Of a DNA stretch of 64,000 bases, positions 31,953 through 42,810 are shown one piece after another. Where the stretch lies: contig WOAB01000719.1 of the NCBI GenBank assembly GCA_027886185.1, forward strand, positions 1,426,001 through 1,490,000. The letters run 5' to 3'. The stretch is from Rheum nobile. Lineage: Eukaryota > Streptophyta > Magnoliopsida > Caryophyllales > Polygonaceae. Positions within the stretch are counted from its first letter, which is position 1; each line of letters begins with the position of its first letter. Position numbers and translations under genes: made by a program. The notes below the pieces were generated by a model. It searched no databases and was not told where the DNA came from. It was given only the letters and a program-made list of their open reading frames with translations.

Positions 31953-31994
31953 CTGGTGCTCTAGATTGTTTTCTTTATAGACTTTGCAGGAAAG

Positions 31995-33949
31995 ATGTCG
32001 TCAAGCAATGCCATTGATGATTCATTCTGGAAGCCTCCACTACTGAAGGCTGGAGAATATGATTGGTGGGTGGAACAAATCGAGTCCCATATTTGTTCTC
32101 TCGATGGACAGATATGGAGAGTCATTGAGGTTGGCCCTATAACTATTCCGAATGAGAAAGATGCTACGAAACCAAAGCCAAGGGTTGACTACACTGATGA
32201 GGACTGGAAGAAGCTAGAGAAGAACATCAGAGCTAAGAAGATCCTTCACATGGCTCTGCTCCCCTCTAATCTCAAGAAAATCATGGGCTACAAGACTGCC
32301 AAGGAGATCTGGGATGCTCTAAAACGCCTCCATCATGGAAATGAAGATGCTAAGAAAAACAGGATTCTTTCCTTGATGAAGAAGTACGATCAAATCTCTC
32401 AGGGAAAGGATGAACACATTCAAGAATTCTACTCCAGGTTCCAAGGGATCGTAGGTCAACTAGAGTTCCTTGATGAATAAATGCCAGACTGGAAGCTTAC
32501 TCATCACTTCATGCAAGGCCTCAATTCTCAGTGGGATGCAATTGCTCTCGCTCTCTACTCCCAGACTGATGTCAAGACTCTTACTATGGAAGAGGTGGTT
32601 GCCAAGCTTGAAAGCAACGCCTCTGTCTACAACTACAAGATGAACAAGAAAGGAGAGGAGAAGGCTAAAAGTATTGCCTTAAAGGTGGAACGTGCCTTTG
32701 ACTTATCTCAAGTCGAAGATGAAGATGAGGATGTGATGAAGATGTTGCTCTCATCACTAGAGCCATGAAGAAGATATGGTCTCGAAACAAGGACACGATG
32801 AGTTCCTCTGAAGGGAACAGAGGCATGAAAGATGTCGTGTGTTACCACTGTCAAAACAAGGGACATCTTGCCAGAAACTGCTTCAATAAAAAGGCAGGTC
32901 TTCCTCCGGCTCATGAAGGAAAGCAAGCAATGGTCGCAACCTGGGGTGATTCAGACTCAGATGACGAAGAATTGTCACACTCTAGGGATGTCTGCTTAAT
33001 GGCCGTAGAAGACACCGATGAACCAAAAGGCAGTCTGCATAAGGATGAGGTAACTGAATCTGATCTCATCTCATCTCAAGCTTGAAAAGTAAGTCAAAAG
33101 AAAGCTTAATTTCCTTCATTAAGAAACTTGTTCATGAGAATAGTCTTTTCAGTGAGCAAATTGAAGAAAAGGATGAATCGATCTCATGTTTGATCGAAGA
33201 GAATAAAAGTTGGGCAGACCAAGTGCTCAAACTTGAGAAAGTCTCATCCTCTTCTCCAAATCTCTGCATTCAGTGTCCTAAACTCCCTGAGAAGATCATG
33301 TCTCTAGAATCCTCTGTTTTCTCACTTGAGTCCGAGTCATTAATGTTAAAACTAGGTAATGCAAAACTACCTAGTGATCTATCTAAACTCAGTGAGGAAC
33401 AGAAGGAAAAGCCAAAAGGTATAGTGTTTGTTGCAGCCAAGAATGAAAAGAAAACAGAAAGGAAGGAAGCACCTCGCTTTGGAATTGGTTATCAACCTAA
33501 GCTTCCTGTTGATGGCACCAAGTCCAAAAGCACTAAAGTCGAAGGAAAAGAGCCAGTGCAAGAAAAATGGGAATGTTCCTCGAAAGGGAACAATCTCAAA
33601 GACTGCTTAAATCCGACTGATGGGAACAAGGCTTGGTACCATGGACAGAAGGCTCATGCCATTTGGTTGGCAATCTCAAAGCGGTAAGTCTAATAATATT
33701 GATTTTCATTCTAGGATTGCTAACAAAATGATTTGGCCTGGACAGAGCAAGTATGTTGATCTAAAGTGTCAAAGAATCTGTTGGTATTGTGGGCACTCTG
33801 GTCACTACAAACAAGAGTGTCTCCTGAAGCAACACAATGAGGAACTTGCTCGCACTACTAGGGAAAGAATGAATGTTGAACCTCCAAAAATCAAATACGT
33901 TGCTCCCTTACTCAGAAAGCCTAAGCTTGTATGGGTTCGAAAGAACTAA
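31995..33949 (+). pseudogene. Element H gag (capsid, two CCHC knuckles, coiled coil)
   Basis: Start MSSSNAIDDSFWKPP, then YDWWVEQIESHICSLDGQIW, KTAKEIWDALKRLHHG and HIQEFYSRFQGIVGQLEFL: a UBN2-type copia gag domain. A TAA at 32478-32480 follows. Then come HHFMQGLNSQWDAIALAL, a frame change at about 32765, knuckle CYHCQNKGHLARNC and an acidic stretch. A coiled coil (33082-33687; EQIEEKDESISCLIEENK) precedes a second knuckle CWYCGHSGHYKQEC and the end KPKLVWVRKN. The layout matches Sirevirus gag. At least one stop and three frame changes break it. No protease follows. Confidence 0.85.
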
Positions 33950-35084
33950 CTCTTTCAATGCAGGCTGAAGTGAGGAAAGTTCTCGGTTTTTCGACTTTAC
34001 TTGTTAAGTTACCTAATAGGGAACAAAGGAAGTCTCATCTCACTTCTACAGGCTTCTTGGGACTCAACAACCTGGTGAATCAAGGTAAGGAAAAAATTTG
34101 TGATTATGTGCACTAATTGTCTGTGTGTTTCCTGATAAACACTCAGGTACCATATATATCGAGATAAGACATCACCTCTTGCGTGACTGTGAGGAGAAAG
34201 GGTTAGCATCCATGAAACTATGCGGAACCAAGGCTTAAATCGCTAACTTTCTCATCAAGAAACTATAATGGGGAATCCTTCGTTCAGTTCCATATGAAGC
34301 CTGGTTTGTTTCCTCTACTATCTATCTATCTGTTATGTTCCCTCGATGATTGGCTAAATTACATGGTAAAGTGTGAATGTTTAATCATCATGTCTTGATT
34401 TGCATTCATTCTCTTGGTTATCAAATGAACAAATAGCTTAGTTATGTGCTTTTGCTTCACTTATGTGTTGAATTTCTTGCATGATTACCTATGCTCTCAC
34501 AATAACACATGAATCAACTTTCTTTTGGCCCAAAAGAGTCAATTTGATGCATTGTTCCCTCATTATAAGCCTAAATGATTATTGACTCTACAGCTTACCC
34601 TAGCCATCATGCTTGATGCTTCCTATGAGCCCCTCTAATCATCCACATCTGGGAGCCTGTCATGCATGATTAAAAATTATAAAAAATGTCATATGTTTTT
34701 CGTGTGCTGTTCTTTGTACCCTCTCTGGTAACTATCCCCCAACATCACACATTACTACTTTTTTGGTTTGACGGGAAAACAAATCGTTTCTCTGAGGCTT
34801 GCAGTTGTGAGTTGACTGATGTGATAGGGAGTTATGGTCTGTGCCTGCCATTGGGATGTGTTGAGCAATTTGGGCTGATTTGATGGTTGAGAAACTAAAT
34901 GGGCCTCGAGGTTGGGTTTGGCTGAATATGGATGAGATTCTGAAGGATTACTTTGGGAAGGTGAAGATATTGATAATCATCCGTTGGAAACTGATAAGAT
35001 TTGAATTTATCTTTGGCAACTGAAAAGATCTCGTGGTGGCTATATATATCGGCTCTCAAGCTGAAGACCTCAAAACCCTCATAG
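33950..35084 (+). other. H interior without recognisable gene
   Basis: This stretch occupies the place where protease, integrase and RT should be. Only short open frames occur and no pol motif is seen, so pol is deleted rather than decayed. Confidence 0.6.
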
Positions 35085-36011
35085 GAGTTGCTGGTTAATC
35101 CCGATTTCCTCAAGGAAAATGCTCTGGAGGGGGTCTCTACAATGTTGGAAGCCCAGAAATGGAGTCATCTGTTGGTCCAGGAAGAAGAGGTTGATGAAGC
35201 TGTGTTGAGGTAGTTTTATTCCACTTTCGTTATTGAAGTCAGACCCCATACAGTTCTGGGGAGTTACAAGTTAGGAGGAACTATTCACATGTTCTCAAGC
35301 ATTGAGTTAGGAGTTGCTCTAGGGGTTCCTCATGAAGGCTACGAGGGGTACCCAAAAGGCCGCTGGCCCAAAGACTTCCCCTACTCTGAGACAGTATGTG
35401 CAATGGCAGGTGTTTAGGATCCTTCTGAGTCTGGTGGCTTTGATACTTCAGAGATGTCTGCGATCAACAAGGTGTTATTCCATTACCTCATCTGTAATGT
35501 TACCCCAAGGGGACAGAAGCGCAATAAGTTGCTTATTCTGGATGTGGTCCTTCTTTCCCTACTACTGAAGAATGAGCCAATTTGTCTTCCAAGGGTAATG
35601 ATGCAGCAGATGGCACACGCCAGGAACACAGACCAACATGCTCTTTCGTTCCTTAGAGTTGTCAAGAAAATTATGGAGTACCACAAGGTGTACAACTCTT
35701 CGGCGGAATCGAGCGTCTTTTCCCGTCCCTTGGATATCAGTAATCTACACAAGATGCAGTTCGTTCTCCAAGAAGGCGAAGGGTGGGTAAAAGTGGGAAG
35801 TGTGCCTGTCGTATCTGAAGTACATGAGCAATCTGAGGATGTTGGTTCTGAGGGGGAAGTGAAGGAAAAATCTGATCTGGGGAAGGAACTGAGGAACCTT
35901 TGTCGGGCAGTGAACAACCTGGCTGAACAGCAAAGGCTTCTCTCGGCGGACGTGCGCGTACTGATCTCTCTCCACTCATCGGCTCCAACGGTTGGTCCCA
36001 GTGGTGTCTGA
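35085..36011 (+). pseudogene. Element H downstream ORF (plant-transposon-protein-like)
   Basis: One frame, broken by two TAG codons (about 35211 and 35415), reads LLVNPDFLKENALEG and VRPHTVLGSYKLGGTI. It continues with ALGVPHEGYEGYPKGRWPKD, INKVLFHYLICNVTPRG and LLILDVVLLSLLLKNEPICL, and ends in a charged coiled-coil-like tail (KELRNLCRAVNNLAEQQRLL). The middle (HxxxCNxxPRGxxR...LDxxLL...I.LP) resembles the domain called putative plant transposon protein, often found next to plant retroelements. Extra ORFs in this place are known for Sireviruses. The function is unknown. Confidence 0.5.
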
Positions 36012-36423
36012 ATCGCTTTTCCGCCTTCCTACCCCTCTCTTGTTCCCTAGCACATCTATCCCTCTTAGCTTGATTTTCTTTGTTTCTGACTTGTGTTTGC
36101 CCTGAGTGGCATGTTGATCATGTTTGGATATTTTGCATATTTTGTCTGTGTTTGCACGGTGTTTAAGTTGATTGTTTTACTTTAATGAACAAGGGGTTGT
36201 TTTGCTTATCTTGCTTTGCTTATTTTCTCTCGCTCTTTACTTATGTTTTTGATGATGCCAAAAGGGGGAAAATGACTGGTAGCTTTAGTTGAGGGGGAAC
36301 TAACATAGTTTCATATGTTGCTAGACTGAGGGGGAACTATTATGCCTAAGTGTGGAAAACTTTCTCTTCACGACTGTCTTTATCTCATGTGTATGTTTTA
36401 TTGTCAAGGATGTTTGTCACCAT

Positions 36424-36438
36424 CAAAAAGGGGGAATT
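36424..36438 (+). promoter_or_regulatory. H polypurine tract
   Basis: CAAAAAGGGGGAATT directly before the 3' LTR. Related purine blocks (gagggggaact) lie at about 36291 and 36330, giving a multiple-tract layout as in B. Confidence 0.8.
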
Positions 36439-37336
36439 TGTTGAATTCCTTAGGTTTTGATGGTAATAAACATTCAACTAATCTGGTCACTAAGTGTTTC
36501 AGGAACAAAACAGTTGTCATAGGGAACCATGGCAGTGAAGGATTACAGAGGGAACAAAGCGATCTCCACATGCTTTATTACCTCTCAAGGAGCATCAACG
36601 ACGAACACCAATCAAGCTGCATATGGAAGGAAGATATCCAGCGTGAAGATTATGGAAACTATCATGGAAGATCACGCGGTCAAGGATAAGAGATTTCGGC
36701 TGGAAGGATCTCGCCGAAGAGAAGATGCGGAGAGAGAAATACGAATGTATTATCTTAGGATATCTTTCCTAAGATAATATATTTGGAGAGATAAGAATAT
36801 ATCTTCTACCGATTATATTATTTTAAGGAATCCCTTCTTTAGATAATATAGACGGTTAGGATATTATTCTTCCAACCAATTGATATCTTCTTGTTACCAA
36901 GTTTAGAAAGATTTGTATCTTGTTACGATTGAGTTTTAGACGAGTTGTATTTATAGAAGTGTGGATTCATTTTATATGTACGAACTCGGAGCATTAAACT
37001 GAGAAGAAAAAGAGAGTGAAGAGTTTGTGAGTCTTTGAGGGTTGAGTTCGTATTCACCGTTGTAGAAGAGAGTTTCAAATCTAGGTGGGAAGTCTAGGGT
37101 TTGGAGTCCATGCTACAAGTGTAATCGAACAAGAAACCAATAAGACAAGTAGACGCTTCAAAATCCTCTCAAGCGAGAAGCTTGAAGGTAGTGGTTTTTC
37201 TTTGATTAGCTAGTTGGCTAATTAGGGTTTCCAGTATACATTGTGAGTTCGTTCCTTATCTTTCTTGCTATATTATTCCGCTACACCTTCTATGGGAACA
37301 AAGTTTTTGTTCCCTCAGACATAACTCTAATGATCC
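36439..37336 (+). repeat. Element H 3' LTR (lacks its last bases)
   Basis: It matches 31036-31933 at a few percent divergence. It ends ...ctctaatgatcc at 37336, missing the final AACA seen in the 5' LTR, and is joined there to inverted LTR sequence. Confidence 0.88.
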
Positions 37337-37337
37337 G

Positions 37338-37830
37338 AGATATCCTAAGATAATACATTCGGATTTCTCTCTCCGCATCTTCTCTTCGGCGAGATCCTTC
37401 CAGCCGAAATCTCTTATCCTTGACCATGTGATCTTCCATGATAGTTTCCATAATCTTCACGCTGGATATCTTCCTTCCATACACAGCTTGATTGGTGTTC
37501 GTCGTTGATGCTCCTTGAGAGGTAACAAAGCATGTGGAGATCGCTTTGTTCCCTCTGCAATCCTTCGTTGTCATGTTTCTCTGTGACAACTGTTTTGTTC
37601 CTGAAACACTTAGTGACCAGATTATTTGAATGTTTGTTACCATCAAAACCTAAGGAATTCAACAAATTCCCCCTTTTTGATGGTGACAAACATCCTTGAC
37701 AATAAAACATACACATGAGATAAAGACAGTCGTGAAGAGAAAGTTTTCCACACTTAGGCATAATAGTTCTCCCTCAGTCTAGCAACATATGAAACCATTT
37801 TAGTTCCCCCTCAACTAAAGCTACTAGTCA
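37338..37830 (-). repeat. Inverted copy of H 3' region and LTR start
   Basis: This is the reverse complement of 36273-36765: 327 bp of LTR start (37338-37664), the polypurine tract (about 37665-37679) and 152 bp upstream of it. Both arms are 493 bp with no net length change and few mismatches; the loop between them is 572 bp. Confidence 0.9.
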
Positions 37831-37832
37831 TA

Positions 37833-38175
37833 CACAAAATTGCTTTTAGGGCCTAGCCTAATCTCATGTTGTGCATTATGTATTGCTCAATCGCATTGCT
37901 TTAAAGTGTTGCTCATTCGTATACCTTGCCCTCACGTATTGCTTACCCTTAGGCTCACACTTCAACAGTATTGCTTTTACGTGTTGCGGGGTGTTGCCTA
38001 CACAATATTACTTGCGAAGTTATTTGCTTGACATGCTTGCGATTTCGAACAGATAGAGTTCTAGAGTTCATACCTGAGGCATGACTGCTTAAGGGATAGT
38101 ATTTGCGGAGCCTCATTATGTTCCAGGTGTTTGGAACTATATTGCTCGCATGATCTTTAAGGCGATAAGCCCCTG
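37833..38175. other. D 3' spacer (copy D2, second part) and left TSD of E
   Basis: It matches 21025-21380 of D1. CCCTG at 38171-38175 is the left target duplication of E; the other copy is at 46422-46426. Confidence 0.8.
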
Positions 38176-39041
38176 TGATGTGACCTCGCCTACCATGACA
38201 GCTGCAGACGAGGAGGAGGCTATGAGTCTTAGGTCCTCAGGTCCCATTACTAGAGCACGAGCCAAAGCTATTCAAGCTGCGACTCAATCACTGGTGACCA
38301 GACTCGTAGCAGGTCAGGGACGTCCAACTACAGATGAGGGATCCATTCTGAGTTTAGTGACAGTTGGGACGTCTACACAGTCTGCAGAGATCCCGGAGTT
38401 TACAGATTAGAAATATTGATCGCTATTCGCCTAGTTATCAATATTTCTGATTTATGACATTTTAAGCTTTTAGTCCGGATATTATTTATTATTATTTTTA
38501 TCATTTTTTAAGGGAGTTTAGGAGGTCATTTTTATACTTAGAATGACCAACCCCCTTAGAGTAATTTTTAGTGTTTTAATTGTTTTATTTTTGAACTTTT
38601 TGGTTAAGGAAAAGGAAGAGTCTTCCTTTTACTTAACCTAGCTTTGTAGCCTCCTTTCTCTTTTACGTTGATAATTACACTTTTATGTTGAGAGAAAACC
38701 TCCATTGAAGCTCCTTCAACGTCACCTTGAATCACCTAGTCGAGCTTGCTCCTTCGTCATTCTCACATCAAATCCTTTAGATCTAGGTCGAGCGTGCTCC
38801 CTTCATCTATTCCGCTTCCAAATCTCCATCCTTTTCCAGCCCTAAACTGGCCGTGAACAACTCTTCATCCCTACGGCCATCCCCTTCAAATTCCTATCGC
38901 TTCCGCAATCGCTTCCGCCTCGCCGTCGTCTTGCAATCTCCATCAACGCAGACGCCTATTCAAGGAGTTGCTTCGCCCCACTACGGATTCATCACGATCT
39001 CATCCGGGACTTGAGACCTTCTTCATAGCAAGGTCATATCA
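38176..39041 (+). repeat. Element E 5' LTR
   Basis: TGATGTGACCTC to GGTCATATCA, 866 bp, same length as the 3' LTR with very few differences. It carries a copy of the pol tail (SLRSSGPITRARAKAIQAAT to EIPEFTD, stop at 38408-38410). Confidence 0.93.
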
Positions 39042-39043
39042 AC

Positions 39044-40317
39044 TGGCATCAGAGCCTTCGAATCTGTAAGTCGAATCGATTCCTTGCTTATCACAACCTT
39101 ATTTCCGTGTCAAAAAATTCCAAAATTTTTTTTCCTGCATTTTTCGTGATAATTCTGATTGTTATTATTCAGTTCAGTTTTTAGAGTCAAAAAAAATTTC
39201 AAAAAAAAAAAAATTTCCCTTCAAAACCGAATTGATTCTAAACAAAAATTGGGTGATTTTCTCTAGTTCTTCACGGCTCTAGTGAATTTCGTCCTCAAAA
39301 AATTCGTTTGCTTGATTTTTAGAGTTATTACCTTGTCCCCTACACACAACAATTGCTTCTTGTGTTGATAAATTGGTGATTGAATTATAGATCTAGATTT
39401 GCATGCATATACGTTAATTTGCTGTACTTGACCTATTTGCCATTAATCTGCATCTTATTTGATCTCTTCGTTTCCCACTTGAATCAATTGAGTGTGTTGG
39501 TGTCTAGAATATTTTTAAAAAAAATAATTTGAGTACCGATCTGCGCAAGGAGGCATCTTTGAAGAATTTTCACCCTTGAAGATTAGGGTTCTTGAGTCTT
39601 GTTGCAATTTCTCTAATTCAAAAAAAAAAAAAGGCTGAGATCTTTCCTTGTAGAAAAAGCCAGATCTGAAGAATTGCCAAAAAAATTATCAATAAAAAAA
39701 TAATAATCAAGGCAATCAAACCCTAGTATTTAGGGAAAGTGGTTAGGGCACTTGGCCTTCGGCGCCACACAAGCAACAGCGTCGGCGCCTCCAAGCCAAG
39801 ACACACGCAGCATTGGCGCCCAGCAAGCCGCGCCCGCGCGCGCCCAGCAGCCACGTCTTCTATTCCGGGTGCCTCTGATCCGGGTTAAAAGACCCCCCCA
39901 GCGCAACGATCACGGACGCCTCAGATCCGGGTTCTTTTCGTGGGTTCCGCATCTTGCACACTACGAAGGTCTTTGGTATTTTAATTTTTTATTTCTTTCT
40001 TTTTGTGTCGATTTCTGCATTCGCTTTTTACAGTTATCCTTCTGACCTTGGTGTGAGTTATCCGCTTTTGTTAGTTTACAGCTGCTTAGCCGGGACGCCT
40101 AGGTTTACGCCGGATTAATTTTTGTGCCTACCGTTATATCCTAGCGACATCAGTTGAGGTTACTGTAGGGGTATTAGATTGCAGGGATCTGAGTCCTTTT
40201 ATTTTTATTTTTATTTTCCCTTTCGTTACTGTAGGGATCTGCATTCTCTTTCGTTTCTGTTGCTTTGTTTTTGTTTTTCCTCTGCTCTGTTGGGGTTTCT
40301 GTTGTCTTTTCAGGATA
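39044..40317 (+). promoter_or_regulatory. E primer binding site and leader
   Basis: TGGCATCAGAGC (39044-39055) is one base off the initiator tRNA-Met site. The following 1.26 kb is leader with A-rich runs and no convincing gene up to the gag start. Confidence 0.75.
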
Positions 40318-41730
40318 ATGGTGAACTCCAATGACGGACAGGATACGGGTCGGGTCGATCAACTGGCTACTGCCATTGAGCTTTTGGTGGCCAATCAGCA
40401 ACGTTCCGAAGCCAATTTTGCAGCCATGCGTGACTTGCTCAGTAGAGTGATGCCGTCTCCGTCACCGAACCAGCGTGACGACCAGAGTACCCTAGCCCAG
40501 AAGCAGAAAAAGGGCAAGGGAGTTCTGATATCCGATCCTCCTACACAGCCTCAGCGGAAAGGATCACATAAAGAAAGCAGCGCGTCGAAGAAGAAGGTGC
40601 ACTCCAAATCAGCCCAGTTGACAATTCCTGAACACAACTCTCAGGACGAGGACGAGCAGGACGATGATGAGTCATCTTCAGAGGAGGATGAACAGGTCGA
40701 TGACAGTGCCGTCAGACGCCAGAGCAGACGCACAGACCCACGTGCTTCCTCCAGCAAGCAAGGGAAACCCTCCACAGCTCGTCCAAGTCGACACCAGGTA
40801 AATTCTAAAACCTTCAATGTCCATTCTTTTGCTGACCATCAGAGTACTGTTTCTCCTGTTGAGTCAGATCCAGATGAAGGGTTCTAGGAATTTGACCTTG
40901 AGGATGAGGAAGAAGGGGCCTATGGGTTTTCTGCAGGTTATCACCCACCCCTACAGGACCCACCAGAGCAGCAGTTTTATCGTACAGGTTGGGTTCCTCC
41001 TCCACAGCAGCCACAGAATCAGGCTGCTTATTACGCTGCACAGGGTCATCCACAGCAATATCAGCAGCAGCGTGTTGCCGGTCCTCCACGAGCGCAGCGA
41101 CGGTGACAACTACCAGTTGGACAGCAGCAGCAGGGGCTTCCACCGCAGAATTTCTATGCTCCAGCTGCAGGCCAACAGCGTTACCCACCCCTAGCTACGT
41201 ATCGCCAAGAAATTAAGGTGAAAATCGAACCCTTCCTTGGTACTTATGATCCTTCTACTTTCATAGATTGGTTGCAGAGTACCTGCCATGTTCTTCAACA
41301 CTATCAATATGAGGAGCATGCGAAGGTGGAGATCGTCACCTTGCATTTCCAAGGAGAAGCGCGCACCTGGTGGAACCGACTGGTCCAACAGCAGGCACGC
41401 ATGGGGTGGCCACCTGTGACAGAGTGGCAACAGCTAGTGGCGCTCATGACGCGCAAGTACGTGCCGACGACATACCGAGAGGATATGAAGACAGCCATTG
41501 CACTTGCTACTCAGGGTCGTGATACGCCCCAGGAGTTCTTTGCTCGCTTAGAAGACATGTACTTCAAGGCCGGGGTAAGTGTTACTCCCTCTACTCTACG
41601 TACACGTTTTGTAACGGGTTTGTCACAGCCGTACAGGGATCAGGTTGACGTTCTGCCAATCCGAGACCTCAACAACGTAGTACATACTGTGCAGAACCTC
41701 TATCTTCAAGCGCAGAGACATCGACAGTAG
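40318..41730 (+). pseudogene. Element E gag
   Basis: Starts MVNSNDGQDTGRVDQLATAI. A basic/acidic head with DEDEQDDDESSSEEDEQVDD and a Q/P-rich stretch follow. Then comes the Retrotrans_gag domain: KIEPFLGTYDPSTFIDWLQ, FQGEARTWWNRLVQQQ, LMTRKYVPTTYREDM and LEDMYFKAGVSV. One frame throughout, stopped by TAG (40885), TGA (41104) and TAG (41728). Each fits a single C-to-T change from a glutamine or arginine codon. Confidence 0.9.
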
Positions 41731-42801
41731 CCTTGTCAGTCTTCGTCTTCTCCCGCACCAAGGTATACCTCGAATCCTGTCAATTCTTATCGCACTAACT
41801 CTTCTTCTAGTTCTGTGCCTAGACAGGATCGCACAGGTATTGCGTCTTCTACGACGCCGCGGCCGGCGCCCCCTTCTTCTGCGCGCCGACATCCATCGGC
41901 CTCTGCTGAGACAGGCCATACAGATCGTTCTAGCGATATAGAGTGTTACAGATGTGGTGGACGAGGACACTATCGGAAGGACTGCCCTAATCAGAAGCGT
42001 GTCCTCTACTCTGCCCAAACTGCAGACTACGAGAGCCTTTCGGATGAAGAGGAGAACGTCCCAGAGGAGTCTGTAGAGCTGACTGATGAGGTGATCAGGC
42101 CGGGCGACCATGATACAGACGTCATGCATTATGCCTTAGTCACTAGACGCGTCCTCAGCGTCAAGGAAGGAGGTCCACTTGACCAAAGGGGGAATCTGTT
42201 TCATTCCCGGTGTCGTATGAAGAATGCGTCGCTGAGTCTGATAATTGATGGAGGGTCGTGCTGCAACATTATAAATGAGAGAGTCGTCCGCGACTTCAAT
42301 CTTCAGACGCAACCACATCCTCAGCCCTACGGTCTACAGTGGATTTCAGACCAACCCGGTAACAATGTCTCTTTACAGTGTCCCGTTACTTTTTCCATAG
42401 GAACATTTACAGACACTGTTTTGTGCGATGTTACCGCCATGGATGCCACCCATATTCTGTTAGGGCGTCCTTGGCTATTTGACCGTCGCGTCTTCCATGA
42501 TGGGTTTTTGAACAGTTACATGTTCACTCACCATGAAAAGCACGTGACGCTCTTACCTATGACTCCGAATGAGATTTTACAGGACCATGCTATTAGACAG
42601 AGGAACAAGGCTATACAGGCTGCAAAGGACAACGGAAAACCCCCTCCAGAGTCCCCTACAGCTTTCCAGCAGAGTTCCCTACAACTTCCTGAAGCATCTT
42701 CTTTGGGTACCCAGGGCACTTCAGAATAGGGCGCTGTAAAGGGTTCTGCTCATCAGAAGGGTGGCAAAGGTAGTTCTGCGCTGAAAGGCACTTGTGAGTA
42801 G
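41731..42801 (+). pseudogene. Element E zinc knuckle and protease
   Basis: CCHC knuckle CYRCGGRGHYRKDC (about 41944). Protease: SLSLIIDGGSCCNIINERVV with the less common DGGS in place of DSGA, then PYGLQWISDQPGNN, FTDTVLCDVTAMDATHILLG and RPWLFDRRVFHDG. TAG stops at 42727 and 42799 in the linker to RT. Same frame as gag. Confidence 0.88.
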
Positions 42802-42810
42802 AGACTTCTC

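Larger units (their letters stand above)
31036..37832 (+). mobile_element. Element H: gag-only Sirevirus with inverted 3' extension
   Basis: 5' LTR 31036-31938, PBS, gag region, no protease/integrase/RT, a second ORF before the polypurine tract, 3' LTR 36439-37336. Instead of ending there, it continues into a reversed copy of its own 3' region plus the first 327 bp of the LTR (37338-37830). CACAA flanks the composite (31031-31035 and 37833-37837). The uninterrupted D1 equivalent is around 21020-21030. It is defective for pol and would depend on other Sireviruses. Confidence 0.85.

Noticed and set aside
39752..40045. 97-codon frame in the leader of E
   Set aside because: Lies in GC-rich leader before gag, no likeness, no conserved context; probably chance.
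40814..41216. Several overlapping open frames of about 75-125 codons on both strands
   Set aside because: They overlie the glutamine/proline-rich part of E gag, whose own frame is supported by the domains on both sides.
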